From the NCBI GenBank assembly GCA_020072645.1, contig JAIQGK010000009.1, positions 62,001-126,000 of the forward strand: DNA of 64,000 nucleotides, written 5' to 3'. The DNA is from Terriglobia bacterium. GTDB lineage: Bacteria > Acidobacteriota > Terriglobia > Terriglobales > Acidobacteriaceae. This document shows, piece after piece, positions 50,826-60,167 of the stretch. The position numbers and the translations under genes were made by a program. Position 1 is the stretch's first letter; every line of letters begins with the position of its first letter. The notes beneath the pieces are model-generated. The model was not told the origin of the DNA. It made no database searches and worked only from the letters and a program-made list of their open reading frames with translations.

Positions 50826-51452
50826 ATGATCCGCTTAATGATCCAGAATTGGTGGTTGCTATTTCTGCGCGGCGTCCTGGCGATTGCTTTCGCCATTTTC
50901 ATTTTTGCTTTTCTGCCATTTGTGCCAGCACCTTTTTTGCGCCAGTTCGCATTTGCTGGTCTGGCCGCGATTTTCGCGCTGTTTGCTTTCGCCACCGGCG
51001 TTCTTACCATTGCAGCCGCAGTGCGCGGAGCAGGTCAGGGCGGCTCGTCATGGCTGATGCTGGCAGATGGCATTGCCGTGACAGCGGGCGGCCTCATTAT
51101 TCTGCTCGCCCCAGGCTCCACGCTGATGCGGGTGATCCAGTTAATCGCCCTTATCGCTTTGGTGGTTGGAGTACTGGAATTTACCGCCGGAATCCACCTG
51201 CGCCGTCATGTTACCGATGAATGGCTGCTGGTGAGTGGCGGCGTAATCTCGATTGCATTCGCGCCATGCCTGTTGTTGGCCAACGTTGGGACGGTGCAGG
51301 CAGCATTGACGTGGATCTCTATCTATGCGCTAGCCACCGGCGTGGCTATCATCGGCTTGGCATTGCGTCTGCGAAGCTTGCGAAATTCAATTCATGCATT
51401 GGCCGGGTCTAAACCAGAGGCTCGTGCCGTTAGTCAATCCAGAGTGATCTAA
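50826..51452 (+). CDS. HdeD-family (DUF308) membrane protein
   Basis: A 208-residue protein with six membrane helices in three paired DUF308 repeats (WWLLFLRGVLAIAFAIFIFA, GLAAIFALFAFATGVLTIAA, LADGIAVTAGGLIILLAPGS, LIALIALVVGVLEFTAGIH, LVSGGVISIAFAPCLLLANV). In E. coli HdeD protects against acid at high cell density; the bacterial-wide role is unclear. A strong SD (GAGGGAGGCGGA) precedes ATG 50826. A perfect CRP-like site lies upstream, and the fdh operon lies convergent downstream. Confidence 0.88.
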   Translation: MIRLMIQNWWLLFLRGVLAIAFAIFIFAFLPFVPAPFLRQFAFAGLAAIFALFAFATGVLTIAAAVRGAGQGGSSWLMLADGIAVTAGGLIILLAPGSTLMRVIQLIALIALVVGVLEFTAGIHLRRHVTDEWLLVSGGVISIAFAPCLLLANVGTVQAALTWISIYALATGVAIIGLALRLRSLRNSIHALAGSKPEARAVSQSRVI

Positions 51453-51456
51453 GAAT

Positions 51457-52227
51457 TTATACACCAAACAGGTTGGGCTGGGCCTTCTTGTAATTGTGCT
51501 CCTGAGCCCAAAGATTCAGCGAGACTGTCGCGAGTTCATCCACCACAGGAACCGCATTGCCGTTTTTGGAAAGATCGATCGACTTGATGTAGGTGTGGCA
51601 GGTATCACAGGCGTCCACGCGCACGTAGTCAAATTCCTGCGCGATGAACACCGGCAGGTGCTCCTTATTTTCCTCGGCGCAGTTGGGACATAGTACACGG
51701 CGGAAGAACCATTCCGTTCCACAGAGAGAGCACAACAAAAAGCGCTTTGCGCCGTCGCCTTCAGGACGGAGCACCGCTAATTGCGGCTTTGATCCGCAAA
51801 AAGGACACAGCGGCGGCGATGCCTCAGTGGAGGAAGTGTTCTTCTCTGCCAAATGCTCAGCGAATGGCTGAAGCAGCGCATTAGCGAAGAAGATGGACTC
51901 GGCGGAGAGTTCATGGCTTTCCACCTCATGCTGCCAGACGGCACGCAATAGTTCCAAACGATCTTGGGGAGACGCTTGTTCAAGCGTCGCGGCGGCGGCC
52001 TTCAGGTCCGCCGAGCCGGCTTCTTTCACCAGCGCGAGCAATGCGGCAAAATGGGGGACGAGCAGGGAGACGTCATGATTGGCGGAGGCAGCCACCGATT
52101 CATAGACGGTTTTTTGAAAGCGGACGAGGCGCTGATAAAACTTAAGCAGCTCAGTCACTGAAGACTGGCTTTGTAACAGCTCGCTCGTCCGCGCAATACG
52201 ACGGTCCCAGGAAAACCCAGACATCAA
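51457..52227 (-). CDS. fdhE: Formate dehydrogenase accessory protein FdhE
   Basis: A 256-residue cytosolic chaperone needed for maturation of Tat-exported formate dehydrogenases. An N-terminal helical part is followed by rubredoxin-like zinc/iron ribbons: CPFCGSKPQLAVLRPEG, LLCSLCGTEWFFRRVLCPNC, DACDTCHTYIKSIDL. The CxxC pairs are all present. It is the last gene of the fdh operon, 6 bp after the gamma subunit gene, and confirms that the cluster encodes a complex, periplasm-facing enzyme. Confidence 0.93.
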   Translation of the reverse strand: MMSGFSWDRRIARTSELLQSQSSVTELLKFYQRLVRFQKTVYESVAASANHDVSLLVPHFAALLALVKEAGSADLKAAAATLEQASPQDRLELLRAVWQHEVESHELSAESIFFANALLQPFAEHLAEKNTSSTEASPPLCPFCGSKPQLAVLRPEGDGAKRFLLCSLCGTEWFFRRVLCPNCAEENKEHLPVFIAQEFDYVRVDACDTCHTYIKSIDLSKNGNAVPVVDELATVSLNLWAQEHNYKKAQPNLFGV

Positions 52228-52233
52228 ATCCCT

Positions 52234-52899
52234 TTAATTCCTGCGGCCGGTGATCTTCTCATACCAGAGGCGATGATGCGTTCGCGCCCAACCGGTGGAG
52301 ACGTGCCCTTCAACCATGGCCTTCACGCTGCCCGGAGTCACCCAGACGCTCATGTAAACGTGGATGATGAAAGCAGCAATGGTGATCAGCGCCGTGGCTG
52401 AGTGAATAAAGACGGTGATCGGAAGCACCCAGTGGAGTTCGCGCGGCATTTTCTCCGGAATCCACATAATGATTCCCGTGATGAGAAGGATGAAGGTGCA
52501 GTACAGCATCACCCACCAGAACTGTTTCTGTCCGGCGTTGAAGCGGCCCTGCGGAGGCATTAGCTCATCGCGGTTCTCAGCATAGGCGCAGATATTTTTG
52601 TTCCAACGCTCGTCCTCGGGGATCTTCTGCATGTCGCGCTTCCACATGCGATGCATCCAGAAAATGGTAGCCAGATAGATCAGGCCGATCCATGGGTGCC
52701 AGTAGCGGATGGTTGCCGGGCCGCCCAGCACGTAAGCAAGCCAGTAAGCCAGCGGCGTAAAAATGGCCAGGCCTGTAAGCATGAGATAGGTGTAAGCAAT
52801 GGCGTTGATCCAGTGATAAGCGCGCTCAGCAAAGGTATAGCGCTGGACCTCATCTTCCGGTATTGCCGTGGTTGGACGCGCAATAATTCCGCCGCTCAT
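52234..52899 (-). CDS. fdhC: Formate dehydrogenase gamma subunit, cytochrome b
   Basis: A 221-residue membrane b-type cytochrome of the FdnI/FdoI class that carries electrons from the beta subunit to quinone. Four helices (about residues 30-60, 62-80, 125-145, 155-175) carry the heme His ligands (HWINAIAYTYLMLTG, YWHPWIGLIYLATIFW, FIHSATALITIAAFIIHVYM). The C-terminus (VEGHVSTGWARTHHRLWYEK) fits the cytosolic end of the family. Its start overlaps the beta gene stop by 4 nt. Confidence 0.92.
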   Translation of the reverse strand: MSGGIIARPTTAIPEDEVQRYTFAERAYHWINAIAYTYLMLTGLAIFTPLAYWLAYVLGGPATIRYWHPWIGLIYLATIFWMHRMWKRDMQKIPEDERWNKNICAYAENRDELMPPQGRFNAGQKQFWWVMLYCTFILLITGIIMWIPEKMPRELHWVLPITVFIHSATALITIAAFIIHVYMSVWVTPGSVKAMVEGHVSTGWARTHHRLWYEKITGRRN

Positions 52900-53807
52900 C
52901 GCTTCACCTCCTCAATCTTGTCAACTTCTTTTGGGCCGAAACGGATGTAGTGCATGAACACGCCGAACACACCCGCCACCAAGCCGATGCCGCCAAGCCA
53001 TTTCAGCGGGCCCTTCCACAATTTCACAAAGACAGGGACTCTTGGATCGGCGGGCAAACCGCCATAGTTCTCCGGATGTTTGGCATCGTTCAGCACGTAA
53101 ATTACGTGGGTGCCGCGGACGCCAGAAGGATCATAGACGCCGGCATCCGCGTGGCCGTTGCGTTTCAGTTGCGTGACGCGTTTTTCGGCTTCAAACTTCA
53201 TGTCTTCTTTGCTGCCAAAATGCAGGCAGCCCGTAGGACATGACTTAATGCATGCAGGTTCCAGGCCAGCGCCAACACGGTCAGAGCAGAGCGTGCACTT
53301 GTAAACTTTTTTGGTGGCTTCGTTGAATTTGGGGATGTTGAATGGGCAGCCGGTAACGCAATACTGGCAGCCAATGCAGTTAGCCTGGTTGAAGTCCACA
53401 ATGCCGTTGGTGTACTGCACGATTGCGCCGTCGGCCGGACAGGCGATAAGGCAGCCGGGCTCTTCACAGTGCATGCACTGATCTTTGCGCATGAGCCATT
53501 GCATGCCGCCATCGGTTTCAACTTCATTGAACTTGATCAGGTTCCAGAAGTTCCACGCCGTTTCCGGCATGGTCTGGTAAGTGTTATCGAAAGTGGTTTC
53601 GCGGAACTCATAGCCGTTCCACTCCACGCAAGCAACTTCGCAGGCTTTGCAGCCGATGCAGGTAGTGGTATCGATCAGCTTGCAAACGTCATAATCGCGG
53701 GAAGCTCCGGCGTGTGTGCTGCCGTCTGGCTGGCGATACTCCCCGCCCCCAGGCGTGCCGCCCGTGTGCCCGGAGATCGCTCTAATCTCCAAATTTCCAT
53801 TGCTCAT
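52896..53807 (-). CDS. fdhB: Formate dehydrogenase beta subunit, four [4Fe-4S] ferredoxin
   Basis: A 303-residue electron-transfer subunit. Four clusters are visible: CIGCKACEVACVEWN, CMHCEEPGCLIACPADGAI, CIGCQYCVTGCPFNIPKF, and CTLCSDRVGAGLEPACIKSC. A C-terminal membrane helix (WLGGIGLVAGVFGVFMHYI) anchors it, as in FdnH. There is no Tat signal of its own; it is probably exported with the alpha subunit. ATG 53807 has a good SD (GGAGATACGCC). It begins 11 bp after the alpha subunit gene. Confidence 0.93.
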   Translation of the reverse strand: MSNGNLEIRAISGHTGGTPGGGEYRQPDGSTHAGASRDYDVCKLIDTTTCIGCKACEVACVEWNGYEFRETTFDNTYQTMPETAWNFWNLIKFNEVETDGGMQWLMRKDQCMHCEEPGCLIACPADGAIVQYTNGIVDFNQANCIGCQYCVTGCPFNIPKFNEATKKVYKCTLCSDRVGAGLEPACIKSCPTGCLHFGSKEDMKFEAEKRVTQLKRNGHADAGVYDPSGVRGTHVIYVLNDAKHPENYGGLPADPRVPVFVKLWKGPLKWLGGIGLVAGVFGVFMHYIRFGPKEVDKIEEVKR

Positions 53808-53818
53808 GGCGTATCTCC

Positions 53819-56800
53819 TTAGACCTTCTCGACTTTCACCAGGAAGCCTTTGAACTCCGGTGTGTAAGCGTTCGGATCGATCACTGTGGGCGAGAGCTGG
53901 TTGGCCAGAGTGCGCTCGTTTTCCGGCCGGCCGTCATTGATTCCGCGATATCCCCAATGGATCGGAATGCCGATCTGGTAAGTTTTTTCGTTCTTTCCCG
54001 CCAGTTGCATGCCTTTGATACGTCCGGTGACCATGGCCTTGGCATAATAGCTGCTGCGCGCGCTGCTGATCTTGAGTTTGTCGCCACCCTTAATCTGCAG
54101 CTTGTCCGCCAGTTCCTTGGGAATTTCCACGAATGGCTCAGGAACCAGTTCCATGTTCATCTTGTTGTTCTTGGTCCAGTAGTGGTAGTGCTCCGTGAGG
54201 CGGTACGTGGTGCAGATGATGTCATAACCCTGCTCGGGCGTACCGTATTTGTCCGCAGGCGTGCTGTATTTCTTCACCACCGGGCTATTGGACTGTTTGG
54301 GATGGAGCGCATTGGCCACTGGACTCTCAATGGGTTCATAATGCTCAGAAAACGGTCCATCCGCCATTCCGGCCAGGGGGACAAACAGGCGGCCCAGGCC
54401 TTCCGGCGTCATAATGAATGGCCCCATGTGGTCCTTGGGGTTGGAGTCGGGCTTGAAGTCAGGAACATCATTGCCCGCCCACTTGCCCGTTGCCTGATTG
54501 AACCATACCTGCTTGCGGCTCGGGTCCCAAGGCTTGCCTTCAACGTCACAAGAGGCGCGATTGTAAAGCACGCGCCGATTCATGGGCCACGACCAGCCCC
54601 AGCCCGGATGGATACCGAGCCCGGAGGGATCGTCAGGATTGCGCCGCTGCGAGTTGGAACCGGCATCCGGCCACGAACCGCAATAGAGCCAGTTGCCGCA
54701 AGACGTGGTGCCATCATCCTTCAGCCAGGCAAAACCGGGCAACTGCTGACCGGCCTTCCAGTCGGAAGGAGTCTGCTTTTCATCGTGCAGATCAGCCAGC
54801 GCCTTGCCGTTAATCTCCTTGGCCACCTCAGTCAATGACGGGTTGTTTGGATTGGTGTAAGCCCAGGAAGCATTCAGGATGGCATCCGGGAACTTGCCGC
54901 CTTCCTTCTGGTACAGGGCGCGAACACCAAGGAATATCCGGGCCAGAATCTCCTGGTCCAGTTTGGCATCGCCTGGAGGCGGCACGGCGGCCCACTTCCA
55001 CTGCAACCACCGCGCTGAGTTCACGAAGGTACCGTCTTTTTCCGCAAAACCGGCGCAGGGAAGACGATAGACTTCAGTTTGAATCTTTTTCTTGTCGTCG
55101 TCAGAGATTCCTGGCGACTCCCAGAAACTGCTGGTTTCGTCAGGATAAATCTCGCCCACCACCAGCCAGTCCGCCTTCTTCAGCGCGTCAATGTTCTTTT
55201 GCGAATTCGGGCCTATGGCAACGCCGTTCATGCCGAAAGTCAGTAGCCCCTTGACCTTTCCCCTGTACATGTTGTCCCACTGCTCCACGAAAGAAAATTT
55301 GCGATCAATCTTGGGCAGATAGTGGAACGCGAAGTCGTTCTCTTTCTTAGCGGCGTCTCCGTACATTGCCTTAAGGAAAGAGACCGCGAATTTGGGAGTG
55401 TTCGACCAGTAGTTGAATGACTCCCAATCTTTCGGCTTTGAAGGCGTTGGGGTGATGCGCTTGAGATAGGTTGCCAGGTCGGTGTCAGCTGGAACGGGCA
55501 TCTTGAGATAGCCAGGCAGAATATCGAAAATGCCAGCCATATCCGTGGCGCCCTGGATATTGGAGTGACCGCGAAGGGCATTTACGCCGCCGCCGGCGCG
55601 CCCCACGTTCCCCAGAAGAAGCTGGGCCATGGCAGCGGTGCGGATGATCTGCGTTCCAAAGGTGTGCTGCGTCCAGCCAACCGCATAAATGATGGTGGCA
55701 ACCTTCTTCGTATCACCATCCTTGCGGATTGACGTGAACATGTCCCAAGCTTTGACGCATTGGTCGGCGGGAATACCGGTGATGCTTGACACCATCTCCG
55801 GCGTATAGCGTGAATAGTGCTTCTTCATCAACTGGAAGACGCAGCGCGGATGCTCGAGCGATATATCGTATGCGGTGTTCGGTGGAAGGGACGGTGGAGC
55901 GGGAGCGCCCGTTGTCGCCTTTGCGCCGGCAGGGCCGCCCCCGCCATGGCCCTGCCCAGTGGCCATTGCCACCGGATTCGCGGTTGCCTTGGCAGCCGTT
56001 TCCGCGCTTGCGGGGCCGTCGCCAGCCGCAATGGCCGCAGCCGCGGTGCCGGTCACGTTTCCTCCTTCTTCGTAGTTCCACGAAGAGACGTCATACTTCA
56101 TGCCCGCAGCATCGAAGCCGGAAAACACTCCGTCGTCTGCCAGCTTGAAGCCCTTCTTGATGATCAGCGGCGCGTTGGTAAAATTGGTTACGTATTCCTT
56201 GGCATAGCGGTTGTTCTGGATAGCATAGTTGATCAGGCCGCCCAGGAAGGCAATGTCTGATCCGGAGCGGATCTGGCAGAAGATATCGGCCTGCGAGGCC
56301 GTGCGCTGGAAGCGCGGGTCCACCACGATCAATTTCGCGTTCCGGACCTTTCTGGCCTCCACTACCCACTTAAAGCCGCAGGGATGAGCTTCAGCAGGGT
56401 TGCCGCCCATGATCAGCATCATGTCGGTGTTCTTGATATCTACCCAGCCATTGGTCATTGCGCCGCGCCCGAACGTTGGTCCCAAACTTGAGACCGTGGG
56501 GCCGTGTCAAACACGGGCCTGGTTTTCCAGGTAGCAGACCCCCAGGCTGCGCATGGTCTTTACGACCAGATAGTTGAACTCGTTCGTATCAGTGCATCCA
56601 CCGTTAAAGGCGATGCCCTCGCACCGATTTACGGTTTTCCCGTTGGCGTCGGTATCGACGAAAGTTTCATCTCGCGTCTTTTTGATGTGGCGCGCGATCT
56701 CGGTATACGCTTGGTCCCAGGAAATATCTTCCCATTGGGTGCCGCCGCGGCGGCGTACCTGCGGCTTCAATAGACGGCGATCATTCAGGATGTCCTGATA

Positions 56801-57085
56801 GAGCGACGCTCCCTTTGGGCACAGAGTACCGCGATTGATCGGATGATCGGGGTCGCCTTCAACGTGGACCACCTGCGCGGTCACGTTCTTGGCCTTATCG
56901 CCAAGCGTGTGAATGATCACGCCGCAGCTCACTGAGCAATAAGGACACGTGGACCTCGTCTCAGTGGTGCGGGCAATCTTAAGTTCTTTTGCTTGAGCCA
57001 GAACCGGGCGGGCGTCAAACCCTAAAAGAAGCGCAGCGGCGCTGCCGGTTCCGACTTTAAAGAATTCACGTCTCGATAAGCCCAT
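53819..57085 (-). CDS. fdhA: Selenocysteine formate dehydrogenase, catalytic alpha subunit
   Basis: A 1088-residue molybdenum (or tungsten) bis-MGD enzyme that oxidises formate to CO2 in the periplasm. Tat signal SRREFFKVG (start ATG 57085, SD CAGGAGGCC). Cluster motif CPYCSVSCGVIIHT. The in-frame TGA at 56507-56509 is residue 193, in RV-U-HGPTVSSLGPTFG, the position of Sec in FdnG and FdhF, so the two open frames are one gene. A low-complexity Ala/Gly/Pro insert (residues ~341-405) follows YEEGGNVTG. The MGD-binding C-terminal domain (FVEIPKELADKLQIKGGDKL) closes it. It is the first gene of the fdh operon; no selABC gene lies in the window. Confidence 0.95.
56478..56509 (-). promoter_or_regulatory. 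SECIS element and Sec UGA codon
   Basis: Reading the minus strand from TGA (56509-56507), 11 nt of spacer lead to an apical hairpin GGTCTCA-AGTT-TGGGACC (56495-56478): 7 bp with one G-U and a loop containing GU, as SelB requires. The spacer begins TGACACGGCCC, as in E. coli fdhF. This supports Sec insertion and not a pseudogene stop. Confidence 0.85.
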
Positions 57086-57251
57086 AGAGTTGGCCTCCTG
57101 CCAGGCGCATTTCACGAGCAAACTTGTGCGTTGGTTTAATTGTCCGGTCCGAATGCCGGGAACTTCCGTAAAGAATTTTCAAGACATGCTAGAACCCGCA
57201 AAGCAAAATGTCCATAAAATTTTTATAAAGAGAATTTCAGAGTGCCTGGAT

Positions 57252-57270
57252 ATCACATTGGCGGTGTGAT
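57252..57270. promoter_or_regulatory. Palindrome ATCACA-N7-TGTGAT before fabI
   Basis: A perfect 6-bp dyad in the 255-bp divergent region between fdhA and fabI, 70 bp before the fabI start. The half-sites are inverted relative to the CRP core (they face outward), so it is not a CRP site of the type seen at 41597. A repressor of fatty-acid synthesis or of fdhA is possible. Confidence 0.35.
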
Positions 57271-57340
57271 GCCTCAGTTACTCCCATTCTTGCGCGGTTC
57301 CTGTTATCCTGAGCGGTTTCACACGGGTGAGGGTTCCGTT

Positions 57341-58108
57341 ATGCTGAGCATGCAGGGAAAGAATGTGGTTATTTTTGGCGTGGCCAATAAACGCAGCATC
57401 GCGTGGGCCATTGCCCAGCGCTTGAACGACGCCGGCGCCAAGCTTGCCATTACCTACCAGAATGAGCGCATGAAGGCCGAGGCGCATGACCTGATCACTT
57501 CCCTGCCCGGAGCACAGGCTTTTCAATGCGATGTTTCCAGCGACGCCGAGATTGACGCTTTTTATGCCCAGCTCAAGCAGCACTTCGGCCAACTGCATGC
57601 CGTGGTACATTCCGTGGCCTATGCTCCCGCAGAGGAACTGAAAGGCGACTTTCTGAATACGTCGCGTGAAGGCTTCCGCATTGCGCATGACGTGAGTGTT
57701 TATTCTCTGATTGCGGTTACTCGCGCCGCCGCTCCGCTGATGACGAATGGCGGCAGCGTGATCACGCTTTCATACTTTGGCGCGGAGAAAGTTGTTCCAG
57801 GATACAACGTGATGGGCGTGGCCAAGGCCGCACTGGAAGCTACAGTGCGCTATCTGGCCAACAGCCTGGGCGAGAAGAAGATTCGCGTGAACGCCATTTC
57901 CGCAGGTCCCATCAAGACGCTGGCCGCGCGCGGCGTAGGCGACTTCAGCCAGATGCTCAAAAACCACGCCGAACATGCGCCTCTAAAAAGAAATGTGGAA
58001 CCCAGAGAAGTTGGCGACACGGCACTGTTCCTGGCTTCCGATCTCGGCTCCGGGATCACCGGAGAGACCATCTATGTGGACTGCGGCTACAACATCATGG
58101 GATTTTAG
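57341..58108 (+). CDS. fabI: Enoyl-ACP reductase (NADH), FabI
   Basis: A 255-residue SDR-type enoyl-ACP reductase completing fatty-acid elongation. NNVVIFGVANKRSIAWAIAQ-like N-terminus (KNVVIFGVANKRSIAWAIAQ), the FabI catalytic YX6K (YNVMGVAKAAL), and INAISAGPIKTLAARG-type loop (VNAISAGPIKTLAARGVGDF). ATG 57341 has a GAGGG SD; the open frame to 57242 is leader. Triclosan-type residue positions were not checked. It is divergent from fdhA. Confidence 0.93.
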   Translation: MLSMQGKNVVIFGVANKRSIAWAIAQRLNDAGAKLAITYQNERMKAEAHDLITSLPGAQAFQCDVSSDAEIDAFYAQLKQHFGQLHAVVHSVAYAPAEELKGDFLNTSREGFRIAHDVSVYSLIAVTRAAAPLMTNGGSVITLSYFGAEKVVPGYNVMGVAKAALEATVRYLANSLGEKKIRVNAISAGPIKTLAARGVGDFSQMLKNHAEHAPLKRNVEPREVGDTALFLASDLGSGITGETIYVDCGYNIMGF

Positions 58109-58143
58109 TTGTTTTTGAAATCCCGAACCGAACAGGACCTCCC

Positions 58144-58332
58144 ATGCCGCGCGCCAAAATCCTTATCACTTACATTGTGATTGACTTGTTCATCGTGGGC
58201 GGCGTGGTGTGGTGCGTATTTCAGCATGTGCCCGTAAGCAAGTATTTCTTTCCGGCAATCCTGCTTTTCATGGCAAATGGAGCGTGGCTGGTGGTGATAA
58301 CGGTTAGAAAGACTCCGCCGCGTCAGCGTTAG
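58144..58332 (+). CDS. Small two-helix membrane protein
   Basis: A 62-residue protein with two hydrophobic segments (ILITYIVIDLFIVGGVVWCV, FFPAILLFMANGAWLVVITV) and basic ends (MPRAK; RKTPPRQR). It lies 35 bp after fabI on the same strand and is probably co-transcribed. The family is unknown. The layout suggests both termini face the cytoplasm. Confidence 0.62.
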   Translation: MPRAKILITYIVIDLFIVGGVVWCVFQHVPVSKYFFPAILLFMANGAWLVVITVRKTPPRQR

Positions 58333-58344
58333 TATTCTGCTGTT

Positions 58345-59565
58345 TTACTTTTCGCCCACCCAGGTATTTGAGAGATCTGCATTGGTTACGCTGGCTACAA
58401 TGCTGTATCCCCCTTTGAATAAAACAGAGGGATCTTCGCTTGCGGAATTCACAATCTTAAAAGGCCGAGGCATGGTATCTCCCTGGACGCGAGTGCCAAC
58501 AACAAAGAACCCATTGACAGGGTCGCCGCCGACCGCAGTAACAAAGTAACCACCCTGGGCAAGCACCGCTGCTTGTGAAGGTATTGTGGCGAGGGTTGCC
58601 GAAAGAACTTGAGCTTCATAGACGTTATGGTCGCCGGTTAATCCATAAGAGACGTACTGCAACAAATCACCATTGAAGCCTAGAGCGGTAATCACATGTC
58701 CTTGTTGGCCCTGCTGTGAAGCAACAGACTGGAAGTCCGCCGCGGGAAGGGATTGGGTAGCAATCGGCGAAAACACGCTGGTTGATGCCGTCTTTACCGA
58801 GGATACCGCATAGGCATTATTGTCCGTCTGCATGTTTGCGGAAGTAACCACAGTATCAAAACCCAGCGCGAACACATCGGTCTGGAAATCGGAGAGAAGA
58901 CCTGACCGATACGTGGTGGTCACGCCTGTGGTTGGCGTGGAAAATAATTCAAAAAACCATGCGCAATTTCCGGGACTGCCGGCGGCTGAACAATAGCCTG
59001 CCTGCTCAAAACGCAAGGGCGATCCATAATTGCCCCATGTGGAGATTGCAGTGCCAAGGATATTGGTTGAAACAGTGTCAGTGTAACCATCCAGAATGGA
59101 TGCGCTATCTACTTGCTGAAAACGCAGATCGCCGGGCGATGGTGGATTTAATACGAGCTGTACTTCCCGGCTGGTAACCGATCCAACAGAATTTGTAACG
59201 GTAACGTGGAAAGTTGAGGCATTGTCTGTGGTTACCGTTGGCGGCGTGGTGTAAGCCGCTTCCGTCGCCCCGCTAATGGCTATTCCGTTTTTGCTCCACT
59301 GGTAGCTGGCGCCGTCAGTATCATTCACTGTCACGGAGAAAGTTGCGGTCTGTCCCAGCCGCGCGCCTTGCGATGACGGCTGGGTCGTAATGGCCAACCC
59401 CTGTGGCGCAGGTGGAGGCGGCGTAACACCGTGGCCTCCACCGCAGCCCGCGCAGATAAGCGCAAAAATGAGGGAGGCAACAAATCCACAAAAAGTTGAA
59501 GATCGAGTAGCAGCGTTCCTTTTATGATGAGAGGAAATATTGATGAAGGTTGATGTCGTTTCCAT
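58345..59565 (-). CDS. Ig-like-domain surface lipoprotein
   Basis: A 406-residue secreted protein. A long N-terminal region with a lipobox (LIFALICAGCGGGHGVT) is followed by a Pro-rich hinge, one Ig-like domain (ITTQPSSQGARLGQTATFSV, YQWSKNGIAISGATEAAYTT, STFHVTVTNSVGSVTS), and a ~270-residue beta-rich part (DSASILDGYTDTVSTNILGT, GFDTVVTSANMQTDNNAYAV) that may be a WD/propeller-like or adhesin fold. The N-terminal extension before the signal core is long (~20 residues). It is probably on the outer surface. The target is unknown. ATG 59565 is chosen over the TTG at 59577. Confidence 0.75.
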   Translation of the reverse strand: METTSTFINISSHHKRNAATRSSTFCGFVASLIFALICAGCGGGHGVTPPPPAPQGLAITTQPSSQGARLGQTATFSVTVNDTDGASYQWSKNGIAISGATEAAYTTPPTVTTDNASTFHVTVTNSVGSVTSREVQLVLNPPSPGDLRFQQVDSASILDGYTDTVSTNILGTAISTWGNYGSPLRFEQAGYCSAAGSPGNCAWFFELFSTPTTGVTTTYRSGLLSDFQTDVFALGFDTVVTSANMQTDNNAYAVSSVKTASTSVFSPIATQSLPAADFQSVASQQGQQGHVITALGFNGDLLQYVSYGLTGDHNVYEAQVLSATLATIPSQAAVLAQGGYFVTAVGGDPVNGFFVVGTRVQGDTMPRPFKIVNSASEDPSVLFKGGYSIVASVTNADLSNTWVGEK

Positions 59566-59738
59566 GGCCCGTTCCAAATGTACCCTCGGCTAAAAACTCT
59601 GGCTAGTTAACTAGCCCTTAGTTGCCGAAATATTCTCACTTAGACAGGACTATCCAGCATCAAGTTTTGCAAAGATTCGCAAGTTGATATTCCGGTGTGC
59701 AATAGTGGATGGAGACTTATCTGCGTCCTTTTGATCTG

Positions 59739-60167
59739 TCAGTCATCAGATCGAACTATGATCCGGCGATTGTCGCCACCTTCATGCTGAATGGTTATCT
59801 CTCGATCACGTTCACGCACAAAACGTTCGAACTTCTCTCCCCACTCGATGAGCAGGATACTCTTCGGCGACATGAGGTCGTCGAGCGCCAGGGTGTCGAG
59901 TTCGCGCTGCGTATCGATGCGATAAAGATCAATATGAAAGAGAGTCACTTGCGGCCCACGGTATTCATGGATGAGTGTAAACGTCGGGCTGGTGACATCA
60001 TCAGCTTTGGCCGCCTGGAAACCCTCGGCAATCCCTTTGACCATGGTGGTCTTTCCCGCTCCCAGATCGCCGCGCAGCAGCACGATGCTACCGGGCTTGA
60101 GCTCAGGGGCAATCCGACGCCCCAGTTCGGTGGTCTCTTCGGCAGAGTGGGTTTGAAAAGTCTTCAT
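59739..60167 (-). CDS. tsaE: tRNA threonylcarbamoyladenosine biosynthesis ATPase TsaE
   Basis: A 142-residue ATPase of the t6A-forming TsaBDE complex. Walker A GDLGAGKTTMVKGIAEGF, then VTSPTFTLIHEYRG, HIDLYRID and IEWGEKF, the standard TsaE order. ATG 60167 overlaps the nnr stop by 4 nt (ATGA); the longer open frame to 60209 lies within nnr. It is the last gene of the channel-nnr-tsaE unit. TsaC is at 9906-10550; tsaB and tsaD are not in the window. Confidence 0.93.
   Translation of the reverse strand: MKTFQTHSAEETTELGRRIAPELKPGSIVLLRGDLGAGKTTMVKGIAEGFQAAKADDVTSPTFTLIHEYRGPQVTLFHIDLYRIDTQRELDTLALDDLMSPKSILLIEWGEKFERFVRERDREITIQHEGGDNRRIIVRSDD

Noticed and set aside
56485-56507. Formate dehydrogenase alpha drawn as two separate genes
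   Set aside because: The two frames are in phase, the stop is a UGA at the known Sec position and a SECIS-like hairpin follows, so they are one selenoprotein gene.
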